Assembly: GCA_036320915.1 (NCBI GenBank)
Contig: JAXBDG010000004.1
Coordinates: 62,001 to 126,000 of the forward strand
Direction of reading: 5' to 3'
Length of the DNA: 64,000 nt
DNA from: Linnemannia elongata
Lineage: Eukaryota > Mortierellomycota > Mortierellomycetes > Mortierellales > Mortierellaceae
Shown here: positions 37,081 through 47,841 of the stretch, one piece after another
How the letters are laid out: each line of letters starts with the position of its first letter
Position numbering within the stretch: the first letter of the stretch is position 1
The notes under the pieces: model-generated
What the model was told of the DNA's origin: nothing
The model's database searches: none
Seen by the model: only the letters and a program-made list of their open reading frames with translations
Program-made: the position numbers and the translations under genes

Positions 37081-37922
37081 TGGTATGATATTTTAAATGA
37101 ATTGGTGGCGTGTGAATAGGAGGGATGACTGGAGGATGGTATGATGAATGAAAAGGGGGGGGGGGGCAAGGATGAAGAAAAGTGTAATAGAGGAAGGAAG
37201 CAAAGAAATGAAAAGAACATCCAGCACAACAAAGGGGGAAGGGGAGCAAGTTGTTGTTCGTTGGGTCAGCCGGCCATTACTGGCATTCCACCCGGCGACA
37301 TACTTCTTAGAGGTTGCTGTTGCTGTTGTTGCTGTTGTTGAGTGAGTGTGGGGATAAAAGAGAGAAAAGGGGTGGAGTGGGGTAAGTAGAAGGGGGCACA
37401 TCAAGGAGACAAAAAGGGAAGAGGACGAGAATGTGATTCGTGTGATGTGATATTTTGGAGGTGGCCCCAGAATGGGGATGGAGGATGATTTCTGATCAAA
37501 ATATATATCAAAAAAATGCGGGGTAAAGAACAATGAAATAACAAGATCACTGTCCAATCACACCTGGCCCTTCTCTCTTTAATCACTCCTTTGATCACAC
37601 TTTTCTTTTCTTTTCTTTTGTTGAGAGAGACAGCAGACACGTTCACTTTGATGCGATATCATTGTCATTTCTCTCTATGAGTTGGAGGGAGTGTGCTCGG
37701 ACAATCTCTGCTTGGAATGGGGACATGGATGCATCATCATCATCATGGTCATCAACAAAGAAGGAAGAAGAAACAACAAAAGAGGAAGAGTGCGGAGAGG
37801 AAAAAGGTGGGGAAACGGGTATGTGTTGATGTGTGTGTTCCTTTTGTTGACAGTTGTCGCTCTACTTTTTGTAGCTTGATCCCACATGTGTATAAGGCGT
37901 TGTTTCCTTCTCATAATACAAC

Positions 37923-37963
<41 letters not shown>

Positions 37964-38175
37964 GTGGGTCTTCCGGTTCCCATTTGACCTTTTTTAGAAG
38001 GCAAACAGAGACAAGGTTTCCTACATTGCCAGGTCTTCCTCCGCCCCCTCTTTTTTTTTGATTTGTACGACTGGGGACTCTTGCTTTGTTTTTCTTTTGC
38101 CCGTTCACCTAGATGGATTCCCCGGGAGAGATGAAATAGAACCTGGACATGAAGTAATCCGCCCATTGTAGGTAG
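37081..38175. promoter_or_regulatory. Upstream region of the zinc-finger gene
   Basis: About 1.1 kb with a purine-rich leader (37135-37250), CTGTTG repeats (37312-37340), TTTTC repeats (about 37602-37620) and a 36-nt poly-A (37924-37959). No gene supported. Confidence 0.45.
37924..37959. repeat. Poly-A tract of 36 nt
   Basis: Uninterrupted run of 36 adenines followed by GGCAGTGGG. There is no adjacent target-site duplication or element body that would make it a retroposon tail. Confidence 0.9.
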
Positions 38176-38955
38176 TTAGTTACCTTGTTGCTTTGATAGT
38201 CCCTGATCTGTTGTCGTTGCTGCCTTTGACTCGCCTTCTTCGCCAGTCTCCTGGGCGGACGAGGTCACCATCGAGTATGCAATCGCCAACTCTTGGGATG
38301 TATATGATGCTGCTGCAGCTGCCGCCGCTGCTGTTGACACCTCGACACTGGTAAGGTGGTGGCTGTATCGCTGATTCCTGTGCTGATAATGGTGGGGAGT
38401 ATTCCTCTGTCGTGTATGTGCATCCATTGGTCCATTGCGTCCTTCTTTGTGGACAGTATCGGATGCCGAGAGTGGTGGTGAAGGGGGAGGAGTCGAAGTG
38501 GATGCGTTCCTGGACCTGCTCCTTGACCGACGACCATGTGCTGCTGTAGACGTCGTCGATGTGCCTTCAGAGTTGATGTTGGGCACAGTCGAAGTGATGA
38601 TGGGACTGGTATTGATTTGTGCGACAGGGACAGACATGACTCGAGGGGTCACGTCTCTGGAACAAGGGGAGAGCGAAGTGGGCGAAGGGGGTTTTGTCAT
38701 GGTGGAAGGAGGTAATGGTGCTGTTGTGAGGGTAGGTTTCTTTGTTGAGATTGAAGTAGATGTTGGTGGAGGTGAAGGGGAGGATGATGCGGACTTGTTG
38801 GAGGGAGGAGTAGTAGTAGAAGTAGAGATCATCGTGTTATGATGTTTGGGTGTAGAGAGGAGAAGGATGGGCGAGAGAGGGGAGGTTGGAGAAGGAAAGC
38901 AGGGCTTGATTGTACGAGTGGCGGTGGAGGTTGGGATGGACGATGTAGGTGACAT
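38176..38955 (-). CDS. Ser/Thr/Pro-rich protein of unknown function
   Basis: Not recognised. 259-residue single-exon model starting MSPTSSIPTSTATRTIKP. The first 150 residues are Ser/Thr/Pro-rich and disordered with many Ser-Pro and Thr-Pro sites (possible proline-directed kinase targets), then a small basic RS-like patch (HGRRSRSRSRN), a His-rich stretch (HHYQHRNQRYSHHL) and an alanine run (about residue 220) followed by SYTSQELAIAYSMV. The stop lies just after a possible GTAACT donor, so the model could be the first exon of a longer gene. I could not find a convincing partner exon downstream, and the next gene has its own start with an upstream in-frame stop. Codon-level evidence is the length of the frame only. 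Confidence 0.5.
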   Translation of the reverse strand: MSPTSSIPTSTATRTIKPCFPSPTSPLSPILLLSTPKHHNTMISTSTTTPPSNKSASSSPSPPPTSTSISTKKPTLTTAPLPPSTMTKPPSPTSLSPCSRDVTPRVMSVPVAQINTSPIITSTVPNINSEGTSTTSTAAHGRRSRSRSRNASTSTPPPSPPLSASDTVHKEGRNGPMDAHTRQRNTPHHYQHRNQRYSHHLTSVEVSTAAAAAAAASYTSQELAIAYSMVTSSAQETGEEGESKAATTTDQGLSKQQGN

Positions 38956-40397
38956 GTATTAATTTTCAGCTGTGTTGGTGTAAGTAAATATGGCTGGAGA
39001 GAGAGGGGAGTATGTATGTATGAAAGTAATGAGTGAAGAGGATGAATGCAGGGAGAGGGAGAGAAGGGGTGGATGGTGACAAAGAGATAATGAGAGAAAG
39101 AAGAGATCTCATTTCGTTTTGCTTGTTCTTTTTTTTTTTTTTCTGTTTGTGTTTGTGTGCTCATTCGTGCGTTGCTTTTTCCTTCAGGACACGGCAGGGG
39201 CAGAGCTGACTGGCATACAGTGGTATTGCAGGCGAGGCAGTAGAAGTGTGGTGGACCCCTTCCTTCGCTGCCCTTCCCTTCAGTGAGAAGAGGAAGTGGA
39301 GAGAGAAAAAAAAAAAAAAGGAGGGGAAGTGGGATTCGGGCGAATGCGCGTGTGATCCTATTGGCCACCAATGGAATAAATGTCCTCCTGTACTGCTCTA
39401 CTCTACTCCCCTAAAGGATCTCGGGACATTTCGGTGAAACCCTATTTCAGGAACAAATCACATTAAAAAAAACTGGGTCTCTTTCTCTCATGGGGAAGGA
39501 GAATAAAGGATGTGTACTCTACCCGTATGGCTGCAGAAGATACAAAAGAGAGAGAGAGAGAGAGGGATCAGTTGCTCGCCTGCCATTAATTGTCTCACGT
39601 TCACGCACGCCATTACTGCTGCCCCTTACTTGATCCTCCTTCTCATGGACATCCTCGTACACTCGTAGATATATTCTTAGCCTGGTGTTGTGGTCCCGCA
39701 TTATTCTCTCCCACTCTCCTCCTCTTTCGCCATCGTGTGTTCAATTGTCACTACAGTACAAAAATAAATTCCCGAGGAACCCTGTCTACTATCGCAAACC
39801 ATATCGAGATTGGCCGGTCTCCTCTCCCTTCCTTCTAGGCCTCCCTCCCTTCCACTTCCCCATCCTCTTCTGCTTCATTTGGAAAATGGACCCACTTTTG
39901 CCTCTCATCACAAAAGCACATGTCCATCTATACCTGTGTGCGGGGGTGAAGAAGAGGAATAGGAACAGGACGAAATAAAAAGAGAGAGGCAGAAAGCGCC
40001 CGTTTCATTTTTCTTTTTGAATACGGATAGAATGAGAAGAATATCCACATTCCAATCGATGTACCCCTCGATTGTCTGATAGCATCGGGCAAAAGGAAGG
40101 AAGAGGAAGGAGAAGGAAAGAATGACGAGGGACAATATGTACATGTCTTCTTCCACTGGCTCTACATGTGCGTTATCTCTTTTTCCCTGGATCGCATCTA
40201 TCCCCTTCTACTATACAGTCCATTACTGTCATGTCCCCATCCCATAGATTTGAATGAGCAGCAGAGTGGCCTTCCCCGCAATTTTTCTCATGTCAAATAT
40301 CATTCAGCCTCGCGTAGTGGATGATCCATAGAGTTCATATGTGATTTATTATTGTATATTGTACTACGCAAACCCAGAGTAGAACTATTGCAGGCTG
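38956..40397. other. Intergenic stretch without a recognised gene
   Basis: About 1.4 kb holding the promoter side of the Ser/Thr/Pro-rich gene (GA block 38990-39110, poly-T 39129-39143) and the 3' side of the C2H2 gene. Short frames here are repeat-derived. Confidence 0.4.
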
Positions 40398-42065
40398 TCA
40401 AATCATACGCCGCGCCTCCTGGCGACCACTACCAGCTACTTCATCGTCATCATCATCATCCTTCTCTTCACCCATAGCACCATCCTCCTCCTCATCACCA
40501 TCATGGCCACCCAAGAACTGACGATGATCCATAATAGGCGCAAAGGACGAACCGGCAAGACTGCAAAGCTTCTGGTGACGAAGCAACGCATCGTTCCTCA
40601 TGAAGCCAGCTCCACAGATCGAGCAAGAGTAAGGCTTCTCTCCCGTGTGAAGACGGATATGACGTTCACGATCATGACGTCTTGCAAAGGCCAGATGGCA
40701 AGCGCCACAGGGGAACGGTCTCTCGGAGGAATGGGTCTTCATGTGCGAGGTCAGATTGTAGGCTCGTGTAAAGACCTTGCCACAGCCGGGCTCAGCGCAG
40801 GGGAACGAGGTTGGGCGGATCTTTTTGGGCTTCTTGATAGTGGGGGGGCGGACACGCTTGCGGCGTTTGGGACCAGTTGTTGTTGTTGGCACTGTGGTGC
40901 TTGAAGGAGAAGTTGCAGAGGAGGCTGAGGCTGAGGCTGAGGCTGAGGGTTCAGAAGAATTAAATTGATGAGCTGTGGAGGAAGAAGTGACAGTGTAGGG
41001 TAAAGAGGATGGGAAGGAGTCTTGGAGGGCCATGGTCCGGGGAGACAACCTGGGCGAGTTCTCTCTGGAGGTTGACGACGATGCCCATGAGAGGGGAGAA
41101 GAAAAAAGAGAGTTGGAGGCAGTCGCAGAGTAGAGGCTGGCATCGTCTTGCTCGGTGGTAGGGGAGAGGATCAAGGATGAGAGCATCATGAGGTCCATGT
41201 CCTGGTCGAGAGCAGGGATGGTGTTGGCGAGGATGGGACGCTGCGACTGGAAGGAGGCAAGGTAATGATCAAGGGGGTCGATGAGAGCCTCGGTGAGAGG
41301 TGCAAAGCGAGATGCCCCTGGGACGTGATAAGCCGGGCTGGAGGAGACTGAGGACGAAGAGGCAAAGACAGGGGCCGAGGAAAGCGACTGCTGATCGTGA
41401 GGCGATGCAAACGACTCTGTCAAGGGCTGAGACGCCTGTTGAAACTGTTGTTGATGCTGATGTTGCTGTTGATGTTGGTATTGAAGAAGAGGATCGGCGG
41501 CAAAGTACTGGTGGAGAGAGGGCATTGAGAGTGTGCGCTGGAGAACCATTGGATGGTTGGGACGAAGGATCTGGAGGGGAGACTTTGGCTTGGATTCATC
41601 CACTTCCGCAGCGGATTGAAGCGTAGGAAAGTGTTGCCCCTGTTTGCTGTTGTTGTTGTACTGTTGTTGCTGTTGTTGTTGTTGATGATGAAGTTGCTGG
41701 AGCTGCAAAAGGTGGTAGTGCTGTTGCTGCTGATGCTGCTGTTGTTGTTGCCGGTATGCGAGTTGGGCAGGGCTTAACCGCAACTGGCCATGACCAGGGG
41801 TTGTAAAGATGTCGTAGGCATCCATGTCTTCGTCGTCGTCAAAGGAGTCTGAGTGGTGGTCTTTGAGGGAAGGGTCAGGCGACATGAGGCTGGGTAGACT
41901 TTGGAGGTCGAGGGCGTCGAAGGGGTCGGGGTGTTGGAGGTGGAGGTTGTCGAGGTATGCGATGGGGATATTTCCGTTGATGAGATCGGTGTACTGTTGG
42001 TCCAGTTGTGATGATGAACAAGAAGCGGTAGTAATAGAAGAAACAGGGGTAACGGGTAATGACAT
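40398..42065 (-). CDS. C2H2 zinc-finger transcription factor, Crz1-like
   Basis: DNA-binding regulator; single exon, 555 residues. The C-terminal third carries three zinc fingers. Finger 1 is C-x4-C-x12-H-x3-H (FPCAEPGCGKVFTRAYNL, then TSHMKTH). Finger 2 is C-x2-C-x12-H-x3-H (CGACHLAFARRHDRERH). Finger 3 is C-x2-C-x12-H-x4-C (CSICGAGFMRNDALLRHQKLC-type end). The TRAYNLTSHMKTHSSERPF and FARRHDRERHIRLHTGEKPY linkers are those of the Crz1/Prz1 group, the calcineurin-responsive factors. A basic block (GPKRRKRVRPPTIKKPKKI) just before finger 1 is a likely nuclear localisation signal. The N-terminal region is Gln-rich (two tracts) and Ser-rich with RTLSMPSLHQYF, a possible phospho-site. The C-terminus is acidic. 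I could not identify a certain PxIxIT calcineurin site, so calcium regulation is inference. The upstream region is exceptionally long. Confidence 0.82.
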   Translation of the reverse strand: MSLPVTPVSSITTASCSSSQLDQQYTDLINGNIPIAYLDNLHLQHPDPFDALDLQSLPSLMSPDPSLKDHHSDSFDDDEDMDAYDIFTTPGHGQLRLSPAQLAYRQQQQQHQQQQHYHLLQLQQLHHQQQQQQQQYNNNSKQGQHFPTLQSAAEVDESKPKSPLQILRPNHPMVLQRTLSMPSLHQYFAADPLLQYQHQQQHQHQQQFQQASQPLTESFASPHDQQSLSSAPVFASSSSVSSSPAYHVPGASRFAPLTEALIDPLDHYLASFQSQRPILANTIPALDQDMDLMMLSSLILSPTTEQDDASLYSATASNSLFSSPLSWASSSTSRENSPRLSPRTMALQDSFPSSLPYTVTSSSTAHQFNSSEPSASASASASSATSPSSTTVPTTTTGPKRRKRVRPPTIKKPKKIRPTSFPCAEPGCGKVFTRAYNLTSHMKTHSSERPFPCGACHLAFARRHDRERHIRLHTGEKPYSCSICGAGFMRNDALLRHQKLCSLAGSSFAPIMDHRQFLGGHDGDEEEDGAMGEEKDDDDDDEVAGSGRQEARRMI

Positions 42066-45000
42066 TGAAAATTGAGCGATAAAAAAACGGGGGGAATTGG
42101 TTGCTTTTATGTGTTATGAGGGTAAAAAAAAGTAAGGTGAACCCTGGTTTGGCTTAGAGGAGGCGTTGCTTTGAAAAGATAGGTGTGCTTTATAGTAGGT
42201 TGGCAGGTGGGGACATAGGTAGGAAGGTAGGAGGCGACAGGGAAGAGGTAATAATAGTGGTAATTGAATAGTGTGTGGATATGGATTGAATTGGTAGAGG
42301 TCTGTGTTTGAGAAGAAATAAGCGGGAAATTGAATGATTGAGTGAGAGCGAGCGAGAATTGGGTAGGAGGTGGATGGTTATAGAGGAGAGAAAGAAAAAG
42401 AAAAAGTGGACGAGAGGGAGACAAGAGAGAAGAGCGATAGAGAAGAAAGAGAGAAAGAAGCGCGTTTATGAATGGTGGATAGAGACGGAGGCGAAGACGT
42501 CGTTGATTGGGTTCTGATAATGATAATAGTAACGAGAAAAACTGTTGTTGTGTTTGTTGGATGATGCAGATGATAATGAAGAAGAATGAAAGAGAAGAGG
42601 GGGAGTGAGCAGGACGGGGTCTTTTTATACTTGCTGCGACCCGTTGTAACAAGGTTTTATCCAGTGAGGGGGAGAGAGAGGGAAAACAAAGTTGCTCTGT
42701 CCACGTCGATTTTTTTTTTCTTATTTTGAATATTTTGAAAGACGAAATCAATCGGGGGTGAAGGAAGGGCACACACAACTCACACATACCTCCCCCATGT
42801 TTCCACAAATATTTCTATTATTCACAACAGAAACAAGCAGAGCACATCCCTAAAAAACACAACAATTGCACGTTACACCACCACCATCAATTGTTTGGCA
42901 CATTCATTTGTTGTCTCTCGTGCGATTGGTTTAATTGAATTGGCAATTACTTGAATCCCATTCAATGTCATCGTTCTCTTCAGGATATCGTGTCGTTGCC
43001 AACGGCACGTTGTCTCGTTGACAAGGTAGACAAGCATTGTAAAGAAGAGAGGTCTATCGTTGTCGACTTTTCTCCACCTGGTGACTTTTTAGCCGTCCTT
43101 TACCAATCTCGTTCTTCTTGTTGAGAAGGTTCCCATTGATGTTGTGATGTTGGTAATGATGCAGCGCTATGTGTGCCTGGCCCGTATTTTTGCCTGCGCC
43201 ACCGTTCTAACGAGAAGGACCAGCAACTCGTCCAAGGGCAAGTCAATTGGGTGTGTGTGTGTGCATTCAAGGTTCTGCCTTTTACAGCGGCAAAAAAGAA
43301 CAGCAAGAAGTAACGGTGATGACATGGTTGGTATGGTGTCTATTGAGTGTTATTCCCCTGCGTTTTGCCTCCCTCTCCTTCCCGTGGAAACCATAACAGG
43401 CGAAAAAAATAATAATAATATATACATCCCGACTGAATACTGGTGAGTGAACTGTGACACAGCCGCATGAGGAAAAAAAGAGAAATTTTTTTGGCCACAC
43501 AAAACAATTCTTTGAAGTTATGGAGTCCGCTTCTTTCTCGTCCAACATGTTCCTTGCTGTTTATTCATGCCGCAATAGGGCAAAAGAAAAAAAAGACGTC
43601 AACCCGACTCAGCCATCCTCGATATTTTAATGTTGATTTGTTGTGGGCATATACAAAAACAACGGACGGGCACAAGATACGAATCGACCAATGCCCTGTG
43701 CTCATTAGTCCCTTGGAGTTTAGACCCGAGCGAAGCCCCCTCCCTCTCATTTCTCTCATATTCTTTTGTAATGATATGTTATTTCTTGCTATTGATTTGA
43801 CATGCTCATCATTGCTGTTGCTGTCAAGCAACATACAATATTCAACATCCATACAAAAACACTTACCCTTGTTTTTTATGCTTTGTTTTGCTCTGATTGT
43901 TTTGTAGCTTTGTATTCTTCACGAACATACCTGAATGTTCTTCTTACTTCCATTGTGACCCATAACAGCTGAAACGCGTACGCAGTAGTTAAGCTTATAC
44001 GCAACCAGCCAGTCCTTCAGTCCCCGCAACCCTCCTTGTCTGTGCCTCCGACTGCGTCTCATTGACATACATCCAAACAGACGAACAGATGTAGTCAATT
44101 GGTCATGGTACTTGGTGAAGAAGATAAGTGGCAAGTGTTCTGCGTCACAGGTAATGAAGAGTCACGTCAAAAACCAACACCGACCATGGTTGCTTTGCTC
44201 ATCAACGTGCGAAACTCTCTTTTCCGGCTATTTCTTTACTTTCGTTCATTTCTTAAAGAGGGAGCCGTAGTTTGTGTGGACGAGGGGAAGCGTGGATGGA
44301 ACGAACGCTCGATGAGAAGTCCACTTTTCCTCCTTCCTTTTCCTTTTTCGCGTTTATGATTTATGATTTTTTTCTCTCCGTCGGTTCTTTTCTTGCAATA
44401 TTCATCCCGTCTTTCCGTTCGGCCATTACTCGCCCCCATTCCGATAGGAAGAAATGTGACCTTCCTAGCGAGTCCATGGGCGCAATGAAATTAAGCATTG
44501 CTCCTATTCGAAATAGAAAGCATTATTCACCAAAAGGGGGAAATTTTCTTTTTCTTCATCCATTGAGCAACAACAACTACAGCAACAGCAAAAGGGGAAA
44601 TAAAGAGAGACTATGTCGATTCCAAAGTTATATGGTAAGGAGAAAAAGACAACTTCGCGATATTCTTGGGCCACATTACTTTATTTCCTGAAAGCACACT
44701 CATAACCTGAACCAGCAATTGACTATCCCGCTACTTTCAAGAAGCAAAGTTTCAAGTATGACAAACGATAAGTCAATCGAGGTCAATCGAGGGCGAAGAT
44801 GCAAGGACAAAGAAACGAGGGCCAACACCAAAAGCAAAAAATAAAACACATGTTCAATTCAATGGCAATATCGTGGCAAGCATGCAGACGATAAGGAGGG
44901 ATGAGTAAGGAGTACTAGGGAAGGAATGGATAGCCCCTTTTTTGTCATCGCCCACTTTGTTCTCAATTGAGGTACTACACTAGAGGAAAGGAAAGATGGA

Positions 45001-47841
45001 AAGGTAAATGCTAGAGAACTAGCCCATCGGTCTATCATCAGGTAGACTCTCCACTTTCTTTCGCCTTGCGGGCAGTCCGTTCTATGGTTGCCTTCTATTT
45101 TGCCACTATGATGAACAGAATGGCAATGCTGCTGCTGGTAATGCTGTGTTTCTATGGAAAAGAGTTCATTTCTCTCAGCGCCATTTTTTTTCCTTGCTCC
45201 CACCTGCATATGGCTATGTCATACGATGATGATGATGATGATGAGATATCGGACCGGCACGTTGCATTCCTTTCCATTCAGCCCATGGGTCCGGTACGAA
45301 TGGTTCCCATAGCTTAAAAACGGTCACAATCAACATTCCGTCGACTGTCGACGATTGTCCCTATTCTAATCCACACCATGTCCCATCCTCCCTCCAGTAG
45401 AATGCCATGATTCGCAAGTCATGAATTTCATTGGATGGACAAAGGATTCTCAATGCTATTGGCCGTTTGGAAAACAAATGGTTGCGAATGGGAGGGGTTC
45501 ACCATCGACAGATGACATGAACGAAGGAAGGGCCGGGGCTTTGTGGATCATTCTTTTCATTCTGTCTTGTCAGGAGGGGGATGCTTGTCAGAGGCGTGTC
45601 ACTCATTCTTCTCTTCTTATTCTTCCGCGGCGCGGATTGTGCATCAGCATACCCTGTTTCTTCTAATAAGACCTGCATGAGAGAGAGAGAGAGAGTGTGT
45701 GTGTGTGTGTGCAAGGATGGTGTGACACGATCACGACAGAAGAATATAAATCACTTAAATTACTCTTCACACGCCGCCTTTTTGTCGACCATGACAGAGG
45801 ATGTAAATAAAGAAATCGACAATGTGTGTCCGAGCAGACACAATATTATTTTCTCTTCTACTTCCTAAGCCCTCATAGAGAAAGCCTTTTCACAATATCT
45901 ACAACGAGTCATTGTCATGATCGAAGGAAGAATGGGAGTAGCTATGGAGCGAATATTCATGGAGTGGACTAGGACTTTTATTTTTTATCTAGGAAAGTAA
46001 GGCTAGGTATTTGGTTCTACACCATACACTCCAAGCATAGAATAAAGGAAAGAGAAAAGAACCAATCGAGAAGGACTTTCTCCTCCGCGCGAATGGTGAA
46101 ATGGGGTATGAAGCTGTGGTTCTATGAACACAAGCCTCTTGTATCTTGTCAAGGGCTCTTAATGGTCCAGGTTATGGAATCATGGCCAAAGGCAGAGGGA
46201 GGCTCAAAATGGGTGGAGTGATCAAGGCGCAGGTAGCATAGACAGGTGTCAAAGAGAAAAAAGAGTTAAGGAGGGGGCGAGGCAAGGGTGTGTGTGTGAA
46301 GAAAGCATTAGTCTTTGTTTGACGAAAATATCATTTTTGTTTCGTTGTTTTTCCAAATCGAGCAAACAAACCTCCCAGCCCTCTCCCTTTGCCCCTCTTA
46401 TGCCTCTGTCCTCTATTTCTTTTGTGTGTAATTGTCCAGTCTGTTCTTAGACTCATTCCACCAAGAACACAAAAAAGAAGGAAAAAGTCTAAAAATACAT
46501 CGGTGGCAGTGCTCTTGTGGCACACCTCAACCGCCTCAGCCCCACTCTTCTTCCATCTCTCCTGACCATTGTTACTTCGAAAGATTCTTAAGGAGCACCG
46601 AACAACGTAGCAGAATGAGAGCAATGCAACAGAGATCCAAGAAAGATAACAAAACGAGAGGAGAGAGGGCTCTGGAAAAGGAAATTCACGATGCCCTGTT
46701 ACACACACCTTACTTTGGCATCCGAGGAGGAATAACGACAAGGGATAAAAACACAACTACAAGAGGATCCCGGGAATCGGCTACCGGGTTCGGGATGTGT
46801 CATTCACTCCACAAACACAAATCGGGTAGAGGTTTATGGAGGCGGGATCATGGGAGGAAGAGAATGTGTTTATTGGACTTTTGCCATTCTGGGTGTAAGT
46901 CGGATGACACAGAGTTTGTGCATGCATAAATTTATGGCGAGAAGTTTCGTTCTTATTTTTCCCTAATGCAGATAGTAATGTGAGACGAAACGAAGCGAGG
47001 GAGTGCATTATTCCCTTGAATGGTTTAGCCTTCTACATATTCCTCTGTTAACATTGTTACTCTCCCAATACTCCAATGGTATCAATCCTCTGGTGAGTGA
47101 GGGTTCGACTTGAAACTGTTCAGCCCATTGTCAGGATCATTTGCTGAAAGCCAGTGGTAGGCTACGCGGTTCCATCCTACTTGGTCTTACTTCATTTGTC
47201 GCATACTCGATACCTTCTGGGTCTGTATGAATAAATCGATACCAAATGATGGATCGACGTGTCCCTGTTATCCCGATACGTTCGTGTTGATTGCTGCGTC
47301 TGTATTGTTGATCGCCGATTCATTGGTGCCTAGCGTTTCACCTTTTTCGTTTCAAACTTAATCATCTCGACGTTCAATCGAGACAAGAAAACGCTGAAAG
47401 AGAATGGTTGACTCATTCATTGTACTGCACCAATCAATAACGGGGCGCGTAGTTGATGCACGCCTTAAGGTTGACTTTATGCTAAACACAATGTTTGGAG
47501 TGCGTGCGTCTCGTCTTTTCTTTTCTTTTCTCTTCCATATGTTCACCCTTCATTCCTTCAGAACCGTTATCGCTAGCAGCATGTTCTTCTGTTGCATAAC
47601 AATTAGATCATAAGCAACAGCATCAATCAAAGGATAGTCGTCTAGTATGTTTCTCGCGTTAATATGTTCATTATTAGGTGATAAAGAGGCGCAATAGGAG
47701 AGGAGGAGAGGTGTTGTCTAGTAATAGTGGTAGGTTCGCGTTGCATTGCGTTATTTTCGTATGGTACGTTACAAAAGCACAAAAAGGAGAGTGGGGAGGT
47801 CATGGTTTCTTGTTTCCTTGGTTGAACCGTCTCTTTTGTTT
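42066..47841. other. Gene-poor region of about 5.8 kb upstream of the Crz1-like gene
   Basis: No supported gene on either strand. Composition is fungal intergenic: GA-rich leader next to the C2H2 gene (42300-42700), GATGAT repeat (45225-45243), GAGA/GTGT repeat (45678-45712), scattered A/T runs. The best frame (46432-46929, plus, 165 codons) has no domain, and its codon composition looks random (many Arg/Lys/Ser/Cys from purine-rich sequence). The right end is the 3' side of the monooxygenase gene. An unannotated non-coding transcript or a long regulatory region is possible. Confidence 0.4.

Noticed and set aside
36884..37646. Several minus-strand Ser/Pro/Phe-rich frames near the zinc-finger gene start
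   Set aside because: Out of frame with the spliced model and derived from the purine-rich leader; the phase-matched exon at 37080-36781 explains the region.
37924..37959. Poly-A tract as a retroposon tail
   Set aside because: No element body, no target-site duplication and no coding sequence upstream; similar homopolymers occur elsewhere in the window as simple repeats.
38176..38955. Ser/Thr/Pro-rich frame as the first exon of the zinc-finger gene
   Set aside because: The zinc-finger gene has its own ATG with an in-frame TAA just upstream and a separate leader; no connecting exon was found over 1.1 kb.
46432..46929. 165-codon plus-strand frame in the gene-poor region
   Set aside because: No domain, random-looking composition, no splice partner; kept only as part of the gene-free interval.
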